Position numbers and translations under genes: made by a program. Shown piece after piece: positions 23,954 through 36,552 of a DNA stretch of 64,000 nucleotides; within the stretch, counting starts at the first letter, position 1, and each line of letters starts with the position of its first letter. The stretch is from Pseudooceanicola batsensis HTCC2597 (GTDB lineage: Bacteria > Pseudomonadota > Alphaproteobacteria > Rhodobacterales > Rhodobacteraceae): contig NZ_CH724131.1 in NCBI RefSeq assembly GCF_000152725.1, positions 3,361,416 to 3,425,415 on the forward strand, read 5' to 3'. A model generated the notes under the pieces. It did not search any database, was not told where the DNA came from, and saw only the letters and a program-made list of their open reading frames with translations.

Positions 23954-25743
23954 TCAACGAACTGCCCCGCACCCCTCTGCGCCCGCTGGCCCGCATCCTC
24001 GACGCGCGCGAGAAGGGCGAGAACCCCGACGCCATCGAGAAGGAAAACCTGCGCCTGCGGCACGAAGAGATGCGCGACCGCGCCCGCGTCCGGGCCGAGG
24101 GGCGCATCCTCGTGCTGGGCGCGGTCTTCGCCCTGGCCTTCCTGACCATCGGCGTGAAGATGTGGATCGTCGCCGAATCCGAACCGGCCGAGCCGCGCAC
24201 CTCCATCGCCGGCGCCTCGATCGTGGCGCAGCGGGGGGACATCCTCGACCGGCACGGTCGGGTCCTGGCCACCAACCTCGACACCTACGCGCTCTATGCG
24301 CACCCCCACCAGATGGTCGAGCCGGAACGCGCCGCCGAGGCGCTGGTGGGGATCTTCCCCGATCTCGACCTCGCGCGGCTGACCAGGGACTTCACCGGCA
24401 ATCGCCGCTTTGTCTGGATCCGGCGCAAGATCAGCCCCGAGCAGCGCCAGGCCGTTCACGACATCGGCGAACCCGGCCTGCTCTTCGGCCCGCGCGAGAT
24501 GCGGCTCTATCCGAACGGCGCCATCGCCTCGCACATCCTGGGCGGCGCGGGATACGGCGAAGAGGGCGTCCACGCGGCCGAGATCAAGGGCACGGCGGGC
24601 GTCGAGCGGGCGTTCGACGACTATCTCACCGATCCGGCGAACGGCGGCAAGCCGCTCGAGCTTTCGCTGGACCTGACGGTGCAGGCCGCCTCCGAAAAGG
24701 TGCTCTACGGCGGGATGCGCCTGATGAATGCCAAGGGCGCGGCCTCTATCCTGATGGATGTGAAGACGGGCGAGATCATCTCGATGGTGTCGCTGCCGGA
24801 CTTCGACCCCAACGACCGTCCGAACCCGCCGACGCAGGGACACCCCGACGACAGCCCGCTCTTCAACCGCGCGGTGCAGGGGGTCTACGAACTGGGCTCG
24901 ACCTTCAAGATCTTCGCCGCGGCCCAGGCGCTCGACCTCGGTCTGGTGACACCCGAGACCGTGGTCGACATCCGCGGACCGATCCGCTGGGGGCGTCACT
25001 CGATCCGCGACTACCACTGGTACGGCAAGGAACTGTCGGTCGCCGACATCATCATCAAGAGCTCGAACATCGGGACCGCGCGGCTGGCGGAACAGATCGG
25101 TGCCGAGCGGCAGAAGCAGTTCCTCGCCGATCTCGGCCTCTTCGAGCCGACCCCGGTCGAGATGATCGAGGCGCCGAGCGGAAAGCCGCTGGTCCAGAAG
25201 AACTGGTCCGAGCTCACCACGATGACGGTCTCTTTCGGGCATGGCATCTCGATCAGTCCGCTGCACCTGGCCGCCGCCTACGCGACGATCGCCAACGACG
25301 GGCAGCGGGTCCGGCCGACCCTGCTGCGCCAGTCCGCGCCGCAGGACGGCCCGCAGGTCATGTCGAAACCGGCGGCCCGCCGCGCGCAGGACATGCTGCG
25401 CCGCGTGGTGACCGAGGGCACGGCCTCGTTCGCACGGATCGACCACTATTCGATCGCGGGCAAGACCGGCACGGCCGACAAGCCCAAGCCGACCGGCGGA
25501 TATTACAAGGACAGGACGATCACGACCTTCGCCTCGATGTTCCCGGCGCACAGCCCGCGCTATGTGCTGATCGTCACCCTGGACGAGGCGGTCGAGACCT
25601 CGGGCGACGAACCGCGCCGCACGGCGGGCTGGACCGCGGTGCCCGTCGCCGCCGAAATGATCACTCGCGTCGCGCCGCTCCTCGGGCTCCGGCCCGAGAT
25701 TGCACCGGGGTCTCTCGCTGGTATAACGCTGACATCGAACTAA
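23950..25743 (+). CDS. ftsI: Septal peptidoglycan transpeptidase FtsI (PBP3)
   Basis: 597-residue class B penicillin-binding protein that cross-links septal peptidoglycan. It has a cytoplasmic N-terminus, a single membrane anchor near residues 50-70 (ILVLGAVFALAFLTIGV), a pedestal domain beginning QRGDILDRHGRVLATN, and a transpeptidase domain with STFK (active-site Ser near 318), SSN and KTGTAD motifs. The start ATG at 23950 overlaps the ftsL stop. Confidence 0.97.
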   Translation: MINELPRTPLRPLARILDAREKGENPDAIEKENLRLRHEEMRDRARVRAEGRILVLGAVFALAFLTIGVKMWIVAESEPAEPRTSIAGASIVAQRGDILDRHGRVLATNLDTYALYAHPHQMVEPERAAEALVGIFPDLDLARLTRDFTGNRRFVWIRRKISPEQRQAVHDIGEPGLLFGPREMRLYPNGAIASHILGGAGYGEEGVHAAEIKGTAGVERAFDDYLTDPANGGKPLELSLDLTVQAASEKVLYGGMRLMNAKGAASILMDVKTGEIISMVSLPDFDPNDRPNPPTQGHPDDSPLFNRAVQGVYELGSTFKIFAAAQALDLGLVTPETVVDIRGPIRWGRHSIRDYHWYGKELSVADIIIKSSNIGTARLAEQIGAERQKQFLADLGLFEPTPVEMIEAPSGKPLVQKNWSELTTMTVSFGHGISISPLHLAAAYATIANDGQRVRPTLLRQSAPQDGPQVMSKPAARRAQDMLRRVVTEGTASFARIDHYSIAGKTGTADKPKPTGGYYKDRTITTFASMFPAHSPRYVLIVTLDEAVETSGDEPRRTAGWTAVPVAAEMITRVAPLLGLRPEIAPGSLAGITLTSN

Positions 25744-25760
25744 GCCGGAAAGGCATCGCG

Positions 25761-27254
25761 ATGACGGCGGAGACAGGGCAGACCCAGACACTCGGCGGCC
25801 TCGGGCTCACCGCCCATGGCGGGCGGGACGTGGTGATCACGGGCATCGCCGTCGACAGCCGGGAGGTGAGAGAGGGATACCTTTTCGCGGCCATGCCGGG
25901 CACGCGCCTGCACGGCGCGGAATTCATCCAGTACGCGCTGCGCCAGGGCGCCCGCGCGGTGCTTACCGATGCCGAGGGCGCGAGGATCGCGGAACGGGAC
26001 CTGGCCGAAAGCGACGCGGCCCTGGTGATCGCCGAGGATCCCCGGCAGGCGCTGGCCGGAGCCGCCGCGCTCTGGTTCCAGAAACAGCCGCGCATCGTCA
26101 CCGCGGTGACCGGCACGAACGGCAAGACTTCGGTCGCGTCCTTCCTGCGGCAGATCTGGATGCTCGTCGGGCGCGAGGCGGTCAACCTGGGCACCACCGG
26201 GGTCGAGGGCAGCTATTCCGCGCCGCTCATGCATACCACGCCCGAGCCGATCACCCTGCACCGCATGATGGCCGAACTGGCCGAGGCCGGGATCACCCAT
26301 GCGGCGATGGAGGCCTCTTCTCACGGACTGGCGCAGCGGCGGCTGGACGGCGTGATGCTGAGGGTCGGGGCCTTCACCAACCTCACGCAGGACCACCTGG
26401 ACTATCATCACGATGTCGAGGAATACTTCCACGCCAAGGCAGGGCTGTTCACCCGGGTGCTGACGCCGGATGCCGCCGCCGTCATCAACGTCGACGGGCT
26501 GCGCGGCGTGGACATGGCAGAGGTCGCCGCCGACCGGGGGCTGGATGTCCTGACAGTCGGCTCGCACGAGGATGCGGAACTGCGCATCCTCGGCCGCCGC
26601 TTCGACGCCGACAGCCAGACCATGCGCTTTTCCTTCGACGGCGAGGTGCATCAGGTGCAGCTCAACCTGATCGGCGGGTTCCAGGCGGAAAACGTCCTGG
26701 TGGCCGCCGGCATGGCGATCCTGTCGGGCGAGGATCCCGATCAGGTATTCACGGTTCTGCCCGCCCTCTCCACGGTGCATGGCCGGATGGAACTGGCCGC
26801 GCGCCGCACGAACGGGGCGGCGGTGTTCGTCGACTATGCGCACACGCCCGATGCCGTGGCGACGGCGCTCAAGGCGCTGCGCCCCCATGTGCTGGGCCGG
26901 CTGGTGGCGGTGATCGGCGCCGGCGGCGACCGCGACCGTACCAAGCGCCCCCTGATGGGAGAGGCGGCGGCGGCCCATGCGGACCTGGTCTTCGTCACCG
27001 ACGACAACCCCAGGAGCGAGGACCCGGCCGCCATCCGGCAGGCCGTTCTGCTGGGCTGTCCCGATGCGACCGAGGTGGCAGACCGTGCCGAGGCCATCCT
27101 GCGCGCCGTCGATGCGCTGGCCCCCGGCGACGCCCTGCTGATCGCGGGCAAGGGCCACGAGACCGGGCAGATCATCGGCGACACGGTCTTTCCCTTCGAC
27201 GATACCGAACAGGCCAGCGTGGCGGTCTCGGCCCTGGACGGGCGCCTGCCATGA
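25761..27254 (+). CDS. murE: UDP-MurNAc-L-Ala-D-Glu:meso-diaminopimelate ligase MurE
   Basis: 497-residue Mur ligase adding meso-DAP to the stem peptide. It shows the N-terminal VITGIAVDSREV, the ATP loop VTGTNGKTSVASF, the carbamylated-Lys region, and DNPRSEDP, the motif that selects meso-DAP over lysine. It starts 17 bases after ftsI, with GGAAAGG upstream, and overlaps murF by 4 bases. Confidence 0.97.
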   Translation: MTAETGQTQTLGGLGLTAHGGRDVVITGIAVDSREVREGYLFAAMPGTRLHGAEFIQYALRQGARAVLTDAEGARIAERDLAESDAALVIAEDPRQALAGAAALWFQKQPRIVTAVTGTNGKTSVASFLRQIWMLVGREAVNLGTTGVEGSYSAPLMHTTPEPITLHRMMAELAEAGITHAAMEASSHGLAQRRLDGVMLRVGAFTNLTQDHLDYHHDVEEYFHAKAGLFTRVLTPDAAAVINVDGLRGVDMAEVAADRGLDVLTVGSHEDAELRILGRRFDADSQTMRFSFDGEVHQVQLNLIGGFQAENVLVAAGMAILSGEDPDQVFTVLPALSTVHGRMELAARRTNGAAVFVDYAHTPDAVATALKALRPHVLGRLVAVIGAGGDRDRTKRPLMGEAAAAHADLVFVTDDNPRSEDPAAIRQAVLLGCPDATEVADRAEAILRAVDALAPGDALLIAGKGHETGQIIGDTVFPFDDTEQASVAVSALDGRLP

Positions 27255-28681
27255 GCCTCTGGACCGCGGCCGAGGCCGCCCGGGCCACCGGCGGCGAGGC
27301 GCGGGGCGACTGGACCGCCCTCGGTGTCTCGATCGACACCCGCACCCTGCGCGCCGGCGACCTCTTCGTCGCCCTCTCGGCCGCGCGCGACGGGCATGAG
27401 TTCGTGGCGCAGGCGCTGGAAAAGGGCGCCGCCGCCGCGCTCGTCTCGCGGGTGCCGGAAAATGTGCCTGCCGATGCCCCGCTTCTCGTCGTGCCGGACG
27501 TCCTGCGCGGGCTCGAGGCGCTCGGGCGCGCCGCCCGTGCCCGGATCGGGGGGCAGATCGTCGCCGTCACCGGTTCGGTCGGCAAGACCTCGACCAAGGA
27601 GATGCTGCGCACCGTGATCGGCGGCCAGCGCCGGGTCCACGCCGCCGAGGCCTCGTACAACAATCACTGGGGCGTGCCGCTGACGCTCGCCCGGATGCCG
27701 CGCGACACCGAGGTCGGCATCATCGAGATCGGCATGAACCATCCCGGAGAGATCGCCCCGCTCGCCCGGCTGGCCCGTCCGCATGTGGCGATGATCACCA
27801 CCGTCGGCACGGCGCATCTGGAAGCCTTCGACAACATCGACGGCATCGCCCGTGAAAAGGCGAGCATCTTCAACGGCCTGATGCCGGGCGGCTGGGCCGT
27901 GATTAACGGCGATCTCGACACCACGCCGATCCTGAGGGCGGCGGCCGAGGCGACCGGGGCGCATATCCTCACCTTCGGCGAGGCCCCGGCCAACCACCAT
28001 CGCCTGACCAAGGTCGACATCATCGACACGGCCACGGTGGCGGAGGCCCGTATCTGGCGGGCCCCCGCGCTCTTCAAGGTCGCGGCCGCCGGACGGCACT
28101 TCGCGCTCAACGCGCTCGGCGTGCTGGCCGTGGTCCGGGCGCTCGGGCTCGACCGCGCGCTGGCCTGCTCGGATCTCTCGCAATGGACGCCCCCCGCCGG
28201 GCGCGGCATGCGCGAGCGGCTGCTGCTCGACCCGGTGGACGAGAAGATGGCCTTCGAACTGATCGACGACGCCTTCAACGCCAACCCCGTCTCGATGGCC
28301 GCCGCGCTCGAGGTGATCGCCGCCGCGCGGCCCAAGGACAACGTCGGCCGCCACGCCCGAGGCCGCCGCATCGCGATTCTCGGCGAAATGCTGGAGCTGG
28401 GCCCGGACGAGCTTGCCCTGCATGCGGGGCTGGCCGATCTGCCCGCGACGGCAGAACTCGACGTGGTGCATTGCGTCGGCAAGCGGATGCGCGCGCTCTA
28501 CGAGGCGCTGCCGCCCGGCAACCGCGGCCGGCATACGGAAAAGGCCTCGGATCTGGCCGCCAAGGCCGCGCGCCTGGTGGATGCCGGCGATGTCGTTCTG
28601 GTCAAGGGGTCCAAGGGCTCGAAGGTCAGCGAGGTTGTTGACGCGCTCAGGAAATTGGGTCATCCCGCGCCGGATGGTTGA
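27251..28681 (+). CDS. murF: UDP-MurNAc-tripeptide:D-Ala-D-Ala ligase MurF
   Basis: 476-residue Mur ligase attaching D-Ala-D-Ala. It has the N-terminal GVSIDTRTLRAGDLFVAL, the ATP loop VTGSVGKTSTKEML, SYNNHWGVPLTLARM, and the C-terminal VKGSKGSKVSEVVDALR. The length is usual. The start overlaps the murE stop (ATGA), and mraY begins 24 bases after its end. Confidence 0.97.
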   Translation: MSLWTAAEAARATGGEARGDWTALGVSIDTRTLRAGDLFVALSAARDGHEFVAQALEKGAAAALVSRVPENVPADAPLLVVPDVLRGLEALGRAARARIGGQIVAVTGSVGKTSTKEMLRTVIGGQRRVHAAEASYNNHWGVPLTLARMPRDTEVGIIEIGMNHPGEIAPLARLARPHVAMITTVGTAHLEAFDNIDGIAREKASIFNGLMPGGWAVINGDLDTTPILRAAAEATGAHILTFGEAPANHHRLTKVDIIDTATVAEARIWRAPALFKVAAAGRHFALNALGVLAVVRALGLDRALACSDLSQWTPPAGRGMRERLLLDPVDEKMAFELIDDAFNANPVSMAAALEVIAAARPKDNVGRHARGRRIAILGEMLELGPDELALHAGLADLPATAELDVVHCVGKRMRALYEALPPGNRGRHTEKASDLAAKAARLVDAGDVVLVKGSKGSKVSEVVDALRKLGHPAPDG

Positions 28682-28705
28682 GGCGCAGGTTCAGGAGGTC
28701 GCTAA

Positions 28706-29827
28706 ATGTTGTATTGGCTGACGGCCCTTTCGGACGGGGGCGACGTCTTCAACCTGTTCCGTTACATCACCTTCCGCGCCGGCGGCGCCTTCATGACGGC
28801 GCTGATCTTCGGCTTCCTCTTCGGCCGCCCGCTGATCGACGTGCTGCGCCGTCGCCAGGGCAAGGGCCAGCCGATCCGCGATGACGGACCCGAAGGGCAT
28901 CTGGTCAAGGCGGGCACGCCCACCATGGGCGGGCTGCTGATCGTGGGCGCGCTGCTCACCTCGTCGCTGCTCTGGGCCCGGCTCGACAACGCCTTTGTCT
29001 GGCTGGTGCTCTTCGTCACGCTCGCCTTCGGCCTCATCGGCTTTGCCGACGATTACGCCAAGGTCAGCAAGCAGAACGTCAAGGGCCTCTCCAGCCGCGC
29101 GCGGCTCGCCATCGGCTTTGCGATCGCCGCCGTCGCCTCGGCCTGGGCGATGCATATCCACGGCATGATCGACGCCGACCTGCTGTCGCGGGACGAAGGC
29201 TATGCCGCGCTCTCGGGGCGGCTGGCCTTCCCGGTGTTCAAGGACCTGCTGCTCAACCTCGGCTGGCTCTTCCTGCCCTTCGCCATGTTCGTCATCGTCG
29301 GCGCGGCCAATGCCGTGAACCTGACCGATGGGCTGGATGGCCTGGCGATCATGCCCGTGATGATCGCCTCGGGCGCGCTCGGCGTGATCGCCTATACCGT
29401 CGGCCGGATCGACTTTTCAGAGTATCTGGACGTGCATTACGTCCCCGGCACCGGCGAGATCCTGATCTTCGTCGCGGGGCTGATGGGCGGCGGGCTGGGC
29501 TTCCTGTGGTACAACGCGCCGCCGGCCGCCGTCTTCATGGGGGACACCGGCTCGCTCGCGCTCGGCGGGGCACTCGGGGCCATCGCGGTCGCCACCAAGC
29601 ACGAGATCGTGCTCGGCATCGTCGGCGGCATCTTCGTGGTCGAGGCGCTGTCGGTCATCATCCAGGTGGCCTATTTCAAGCGCACCGGCAAACGGGTCTT
29701 CCTGATGGCACCGATCCATCATCACTATGAAAAGAAGGGCTGGGCCGAACCGACCATCGTGATCCGGTTCTGGATCATTTCCCTCATTCTCGCCCTGATC
29801 GGGCTGGCGACGCTCAAGCTGCGCTAG
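28706..29827 (+). CDS. mraY: Phospho-MurNAc-pentapeptide transferase MraY
   Basis: 373-residue, about ten-helix membrane enzyme making lipid I from UDP-MurNAc-pentapeptide and undecaprenyl phosphate. Catalytic regions are visible: [25 protein letters not shown] (the DD pair), [25 protein letters not shown] and [12 protein letters not shown]. An AGGAGG ribosome site lies 7 bases before the ATG. Confidence 0.97.
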   Translation: MLYWLTALSDGGDVFNLFRYITFRAGGAFMTALIFGFLFGRPLIDVLRRRQGKGQPIRDDGPEGHLVKAGTPTMGGLLIVGALLTSSLLWARLDNAFVWLVLFVTLAFGLIGFADDYAKVSKQNVKGLSSRARLAIGFAIAAVASAWAMHIHGMIDADLLSRDEGYAALSGRLAFPVFKDLLLNLGWLFLPFAMFVIVGAANAVNLTDGLDGLAIMPVMIASGALGVIAYTVGRIDFSEYLDVHYVPGTGEILIFVAGLMGGGLGFLWYNAPPAAVFMGDTGSLALGGALGAIAVATKHEIVLGIVGGIFVVEALSVIIQVAYFKRTGKRVFLMAPIHHHYEKKGWAEPTIVIRFWIISLILALIGLATLKLR

Positions 29828-29954
29828 GCTGGCGCCGGCGCGGTCGCCCGGCAGCCAGGCCCGTGCGCCGCCGCGCGGGCCGGCGACCGGGCCCAGCTTA
29901 TCCCTTTCCACCTTCCCGGCGTTCCGTTAACCCTTGGTCCGCCGGAGCGCCGGC

Positions 29955-31382
29955 ATGAACATGGAAGTGGACGCAGCCGTGATCCCCGTCAAAGGTGTCG
30001 AAGGACAGAAGATTGCCGTGCTCGGCCTTGGCCGGTCCGGCCTCAGCGCCGCCCGCGCCCTGCGCGACGGCGGGGCCGAACCGCTCTGCTGGGACGACAA
30101 TCCCGCCGCCCGCGACCGCGCCGAGGCCGAGGGATTTGCCGTCGCCGACCTGACCCGGGCCGAGACGATGGAGAGCGTCCGCAGCCTGATCGTCAGCCCC
30201 GGCATACCGCATCTCTATCCCGAGCCGAACCCGGTGATCGCCCTGGCGCTCGACCTCGGGGTGCCGGTCGACAACGACATCGGCCTCTTCTTCCGCTCGG
30301 CGGCGGACCGGGGGTGGGGCGACTACGACGTGCAGCCCAGGATCGTGGCGGTCACCGGATCGAACGGCAAGTCCACCACCTCGGCCCTGATCCATCACGT
30401 CCTCGAGTCCGTGGGGCGCGACACGCAGCTTGCCGGCAACATCGGCCGCGGCGTGCTGGATATCGACCCTCCCGGCGACGGCGGAGTGGTGGTGCTGGAG
30501 CTTTCGAGCTACCAGACCGATCTCGCCCGTGCGCTGACGCCCGACGTCGCGGTCTTTACCAATCTCACGCCCGACCATCTCGACCGGCACGGCGGACTTG
30601 GCGGATATTTCGCCGCCAAGCGGCGGCTTTTTGCCGAAGGCGGACCCGACCGCGCGGTGATCGGCGTCGACGAGGCCGAGGGGCGCTATCTGGCGAACCA
30701 GCTGGGCGAGGGGCCGACCGACGACCGCGTCATCCGCATCTCCTCGGGGCAGAAGCTGACCGGGCCGGGCTGGCTGGTTTACGCCCGCAAGGGATTCCTG
30801 ACCGAATGGCGCAAGGGCAGGCAGGTCGGCTCGATCGATCTGCGGGCCATCCCCGGGCTGCCTGGGGCCCACAATCACCAGAACGCCTGTGCCGCCTATG
30901 CCGCCTGCCGCGCACTCGGGCTGGCCCCGCGCGTGATCGAGTCCGCCTTTCACACCTTTGCCGGCCTCCCGCATCGCAGCCAGATCGTCGCCGAACGGGG
31001 CGGCGTCCGCTACGTGAACGACAGCAAGGCCACCAATGTCGATGCCGCGTCCAAGGCGCTCCGGGCATTCGACCGGCTGCGCTGGATCTGCGGCGGGCTG
31101 GAAAAGGAAGGGGGGCTCGAGGCGCTGCTGCCGGCGACCGGCTCTGTCATCAAGGCCTATGTCATCGGCCGCGAGGCGGCGGCCTTTGCCATGACCCTGC
31201 GCGGGGTCGAGACCGAGGTCTGCACCGACATGGCCACCGCCGTCGCCCGCGCCGCGGCCGAGGCGCAGCCGGGCGAGACGGTGCTGCTGGCGCCCGCGGC
31301 GGCCTCGTTCGACCAATACGACAGTTTCGAGAAGCGGGGCGAGGACTTCGTGACCCAGGTCGGAAAGCTGCCCCCGCTCTGA
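29955..31382 (+). CDS. murD: UDP-MurNAc-L-alanine:D-glutamate ligase MurD
   Basis: 475-residue cytoplasmic Mur ligase. It has the UDP-binding N-terminus [18 protein letters not shown], the ATP loop [25 protein letters not shown] and the C-terminal [15 protein letters not shown]. The start at 29955 (MNMEV) is preceded by GGAG; a TTG at 29934 is open but less likely. It follows mraY after 127 bases and converges with an opposite-strand gene 7 bases beyond its stop. Confidence 0.96.
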   Translation: MNMEVDAAVIPVKGVEGQKIAVLGLGRSGLSAARALRDGGAEPLCWDDNPAARDRAEAEGFAVADLTRAETMESVRSLIVSPGIPHLYPEPNPVIALALDLGVPVDNDIGLFFRSAADRGWGDYDVQPRIVAVTGSNGKSTTSALIHHVLESVGRDTQLAGNIGRGVLDIDPPGDGGVVVLELSSYQTDLARALTPDVAVFTNLTPDHLDRHGGLGGYFAAKRRLFAEGGPDRAVIGVDEAEGRYLANQLGEGPTDDRVIRISSGQKLTGPGWLVYARKGFLTEWRKGRQVGSIDLRAIPGLPGAHNHQNACAAYAACRALGLAPRVIESAFHTFAGLPHRSQIVAERGGVRYVNDSKATNVDAASKALRAFDRLRWICGGLEKEGGLEALLPATGSVIKAYVIGREAAAFAMTLRGVETEVCTDMATAVARAAAEAQPGETVLLAPAAASFDQYDSFEKRGEDFVTQVGKLPPL

Positions 31383-31389
31383 CGGTGCC

Positions 31390-32568
31390 TCAGCCCCGGA
31401 TCGCGCGGGCCGCAGCCATGGCCGAGGCCCAGGCCCACTGGAAATTGTACCCGCCCAGCCAGCCGGTGACGTCGACGCATTCGCCGATGAAGTAGAGGCC
31501 GGGGATCTCCTTGGCTTCCATCGTCTGGCCCGAGAGCCCCTCGGTCGAGATCCCGCCGAGCGTGACCTCGGCCGTCCGGTAGCCTTCCGTCCCGCCGGGC
31601 ACCACCTGCCAGTCGTGCAGCCGCTCGGCCACCCGGCCCAGCACCGCATCGGACAGGTCGGCGAGATTGCCGGTCAGGTGCAGCTCTGCCGCGACCGCCT
31701 CGGCGAGGCGGGCGGGAAGCGGGCCCGAGAGCACCCGCCCGAGCCCCCGCCGCCCGGCCTCGGCCCGCGCCGCCCTGAGCATCGGCAGGGCCTGCTGGCC
31801 CGGCAGCAGATCGAAGGCGACCGCCTCGCCCTCGCGCCAGTAGGAACTGACCTGGAGAACCGAGGGGCCGGACAGCCCGCGATGCGTGAAGAGCAGCGCC
31901 TCGTCGAACGCCGGTCCCGCCGCGGCCCGTGCGCGCACGGGCAGGGCCACCCCGGAAAGCGGCGCGAACCGCCCCTCGGGAAAGGTGAAGGGCACAAGCG
32001 CCGGCCGCGTGTTCGTGACGCTCAGCCCGAACTGGCGGGCGATGTCATAGGCGAAGCCGCTCGCCCCCATCTTGGGGATGGACTTGCCCCCGGTCGCGAC
32101 CACGACCCGGCGCGCGGTCACTGCCACCGCCTTGCCCTCGCGTGTGAGACGCAGATCGAACCCCGTGGCAGAACGCGCCAGCCCCTCGACCGAGGTGTCG
32201 AGCCACAGCTCGGCCCCCGCCTGCCGCACCAGCCCGACCAGCATGTCCACGATCTGCCGGGCGCTGCCGTCGCAGAACAGCTGCCCCAGCGTCTTCTCGT
32301 GCCAGGCGATCCCGTGATCCGAGACCAGCGAGACGAAATCCCAGGGCGTATAGCGCGCCAGCGCCGATTTGGCGAAATGCGGGTTGGCCGACAGGAAATG
32401 CCGCGCCTCGCAGCCGGTATTGGTGAAATTGCACCGTCCCCCGCCGGAGATCCGGATCTTCTCGCCCGGTTTCCCGGCATGGTCGAGCAGCAGCACACGC
32501 CCGCCGCAATGCGCCGCGCACATGAGCCCCGCCGCTCCGGCGCCCAGGATGACCGTATCGAATTCCAT
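31390..32568 (-). CDS. HI0933/BaiN-family flavoprotein (NAD(P)/FAD-dependent oxidoreductase)
   Basis: 392-residue flavoprotein with an N-terminal Rossmann FAD loop (TVILGAGAAGLMCAAH) and the family signature GKPGEKIRISGGGRCNFTNTG in two parts, plus a late FAD motif (YFIGECVDVTGWLGGYNFQWA in parts). Members are widespread, and the physiological substrate of most is unknown. It is unusual in lying antisense inside the dcw cluster between murD and ftsW. The start at 32568 (MEFDTVILG) is the usual N-terminus. Confidence 0.88.
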   Translation of the reverse strand: MEFDTVILGAGAAGLMCAAHCGGRVLLLDHAGKPGEKIRISGGGRCNFTNTGCEARHFLSANPHFAKSALARYTPWDFVSLVSDHGIAWHEKTLGQLFCDGSARQIVDMLVGLVRQAGAELWLDTSVEGLARSATGFDLRLTREGKAVAVTARRVVVATGGKSIPKMGASGFAYDIARQFGLSVTNTRPALVPFTFPEGRFAPLSGVALPVRARAAAGPAFDEALLFTHRGLSGPSVLQVSSYWREGEAVAFDLLPGQQALPMLRAARAEAGRRGLGRVLSGPLPARLAEAVAAELHLTGNLADLSDAVLGRVAERLHDWQVVPGGTEGYRTAEVTLGGISTEGLSGQTMEAKEIPGLYFIGECVDVTGWLGGYNFQWAWASAMAAARAIRG

Positions 32569-32709
32569 GCGCCGCACATGCCCCAATCCCGGGGGCGGGG
32601 CAATCGCTCCCGCACCTCTTTCAGACTGGCCAGAACGCCGGATTTTGGCTAAACTGAGGCATCAGACCCCGAAAAACGGGGCGGACGAGAGGCAGAAGGC
32701 AGTAGTCCA

Positions 32710-33872
<1,163 letters not shown>

Positions 33873-33876
<4 letters not shown>

Positions 33877-34994
33877 CAGGCAGCGCACCGCTGCTGGTGA
33901 TGGCCGCCGGGGGCACCGGTGGTCACATGTTCCCGGCGCAGGCCCTGGCCGAGACGATGCTGGCGCGCGGCTGGCGGGTGAAGCTCGCCACCGATGCGCG
34001 CGGCGCCCGCTATACCGCCGGCTTCCCGCCGCAGGTCGAGATCGAGGTCATGTCCTCGGCCACCTTCGCCCGGGGCGGGGTCGTGGCCAAGGCGGGCGTC
34101 CCCTTCCGCGTCGCCGGCGGAACGCTGCAGGCGGTGGCGCGCATGATGCGCGACCGGCCGGCCGTGGTCATCGGCTTCGGCGGCTATCCGGCGATCCCGG
34201 CCATGGCGGCCGCGACGATGCTGCGCCTTCCGCGCATGATCCACGAGCAGAACGGCGTGCTGGGCAGGGTCAACCAGCTTTTCGCCAAGAGGGTGGGCCT
34301 CGTCGCCTGCGGTACCTGGCCCACGGAGCTGCCCGAGGGCGTGACCGGGCTCCACACCGGCAACCCGGTGCGCGCCGCCGTGCGCGAACGCGCCGGCGCC
34401 GGATACATCCCGCCCGGAGATTACCCCATGTCGATCCTGGTGATCGGCGGCTCGCAGGGGGCGCGGATCCTTTCGGACATCGTGCCCCCCGCCATCGCGG
34501 CACTGCCGCTGGACATGCTCCGCCACATCCGCGTCAGCCACCAGGCCCGCGCTGAGGACCAGGAGAGGGTCGCGACCTTCTATGCCGAGAACGGCATCGA
34601 CGCCGATGTCGAGCCGTTCTTCGACGACGTGCCCAACCGGCTGAGCGAGGCCCAGCTCGTGATCTCGCGCGCCGGGGCCTCGACCGTGGCCGACCTGACC
34701 GTGATCGGCCGCCCCTCGATCCTCGTGCCGCTGGCGGCGGCGATCCGCGACGAACAGACCGCCAATGCGAGGGGGCTGGTGCGCGCCGATGCCGCCGTCC
34801 TGATGCCGGAAAGCCAGTTCACCGTGCAAAACCTTGCCGAGCACGTCGAAGGGGTCTTGTCGAACCCCCCGGCGGCGGAGCAGATGGCGCGCGCCGCGCT
34901 GTCCGTCGGCCGCCCCGACGCGGCCGAGGATCTCGCGGCCCTGGCAGAGGCGCTGGCCAACGGCATCGCGCCCGACGAGTTGACGAAGGGATAA
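33873..34994 (+). CDS. murG: UDP-GlcNAc transferase MurG (lipid II synthesis)
   Basis: 373-residue GT28 glycosyltransferase at the inner membrane face. The N-terminal glycine motif [18 protein letters not shown], then [38 protein letters not shown] and [11 protein letters not shown] are all in order. The start ATG overlaps the ftsW stop. Confidence 0.97.
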
Positions 34995-34997
34995 CCA

Positions 34998-36407
34998 GTG
35001 AACGCAGCGACCAAACTCCCCGGAGACGTGGGCCCCATCCATTTCGTCGGCATCGGCGGCATCGGCATGTCCGGCATCGCCGAGGTCCTGCTGAACCACG
35101 GCTACACGGTGCAGGGATCGGACCTGAAGGCGTCCCGGATCACCGACCGCCTTGCCGGCCTCGGCGCCCGTATCTTCGAGGGGCAGACCGCCGAAAATCT
35201 TGCCGAGGCCGAGGTCGTCGTGATCTCTTCGGCCATCAAGCCGGGCAACCCCGAACTGGACGAGGCCCGCCGCCGCGGCCTGCCGGTGGTCCGCCGGGCC
35301 GAGATGCTGGCCGAACTCATGCGGCTCAAGTCCAACATCGCCATCGCCGGAACGCACGGCAAGACGACCACCACCACCATGGTGGCCACGCTGCTGGACG
35401 CGGGCGGCATCGACCCCACGGTGATCAACGGCGGCATCATCCATGCCTACGGCTCGAACGCGCGCGTCGGCCTTGGCGAATGGATGGTGGTCGAGGCGGA
35501 CGAGAGCGACGGCACCTTCAACCGCCTTCCTGCCACCATAGCGGTGGTCACCAACATCGACCCCGAGCACATGGACCACTGGGGCGATTTCGACACGCTG
35601 CGCCAGGGGTTCCTCGACTTCGTGTCGAACATCCCCTTCTACGGCCTCGCGGTCTGCTGCACCGACCATCCCGAGGTCCAGAACCTCGTCGGCAGGATCA
35701 CCGACCGCCGCGTCGCCACCTACGGTTTCAACGCCCAGGCCGACATCCGCGCGGTCAACCTGACCTACCGCAAGGGCGTCGCGCATTTCGACGTGCTGCT
35801 GCAGGCCGAGGGCGACCGGATCGACGGCTGTTCGCTGCCCATGCCGGGCGACCACAACGTCTCCAACGCCTTGTCCGCCGTGGCCGTCGCCCGGCACCTC
35901 GGCATGAAGAAGGACGAGATCCGCACGGCGCTGGCCAATTTCGGCGGCGTGAACCGCCGGTTCACCCGCGTCGGCGAGGTGGGAGGCGTCACGGTCATCG
36001 ATGATTACGGCCATCACCCGGTCGAGATCGCCGCCGTGCTCAAGGCCGCCCGCCAGGCCACCGAGGGTCGGGTGATCGCCGTTCACCAGCCGCACCGGTA
36101 CACCCGGCTGCACACGCTCTTCGAGGATTTCTGCGCCTGCTTCAACGAGGCCGATGTGGTCGCCATCGCCGAGGTCTATGCCGCCGGCGAAGACCCGGTG
36201 CCGGGCGCCACCCGCGACGACCTCGTCGCCGGCCTGATCCGTCACGGCCACCGCCATGCCCGGGCGATCAACTCCGAGGACGACCTCGAGCGCCTCGTGC
36301 GCGAGCAGGCGCAGGAGGGCGACATGGTCGTCTGCCTCGGCGCCGGCACCATATCGGCCTGGGCGAACGGGCTGCCGAAGCGGCTCGCCGCCAGGGAAAC
36401 GGCCTGA
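34998..36407 (+). CDS. murC: UDP-MurNAc:L-alanine ligase MurC
   Basis: 469-residue ligase adding the first amino acid of the stem peptide. It carries [18 protein letters not shown], the ATP loop [32 protein letters not shown] and HQPHRYTRL. The start is GTG at 34998 with GAAGGG upstream, 3 bases after murG. A GC-rich hairpin without a U-run follows the stop (36409-36434). Confidence 0.97.
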   Translation: MNAATKLPGDVGPIHFVGIGGIGMSGIAEVLLNHGYTVQGSDLKASRITDRLAGLGARIFEGQTAENLAEAEVVVISSAIKPGNPELDEARRRGLPVVRRAEMLAELMRLKSNIAIAGTHGKTTTTTMVATLLDAGGIDPTVINGGIIHAYGSNARVGLGEWMVVEADESDGTFNRLPATIAVVTNIDPEHMDHWGDFDTLRQGFLDFVSNIPFYGLAVCCTDHPEVQNLVGRITDRRVATYGFNAQADIRAVNLTYRKGVAHFDVLLQAEGDRIDGCSLPMPGDHNVSNALSAVAVARHLGMKKDEIRTALANFGGVNRRFTRVGEVGGVTVIDDYGHHPVEIAAVLKAARQATEGRVIAVHQPHRYTRLHTLFEDFCACFNEADVVAIAEVYAAGEDPVPGATRDDLVAGLIRHGHRHARAINSEDDLERLVREQAQEGDMVVCLGAGTISAWANGLPKRLAARETA

Positions 36408-36552
36408 CGCCCGGGGGCCACGGCGCCCCGGGGCCGCACTGTTGCAGTAGGGACCCGGTTTCCATCGGCGGAGTTTCGCCGCTACATAATCCCTTGCCGT
36501 GCAGATGTTGATGGCTGACCATGTCGACCAACTAGAGGTGGGCGTGGCGGTG

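Noticed and set aside
36409..36434. GC hairpin after murC as a terminator
   Set aside because: No U-run follows, and the next genes continue the cluster on the same strand.
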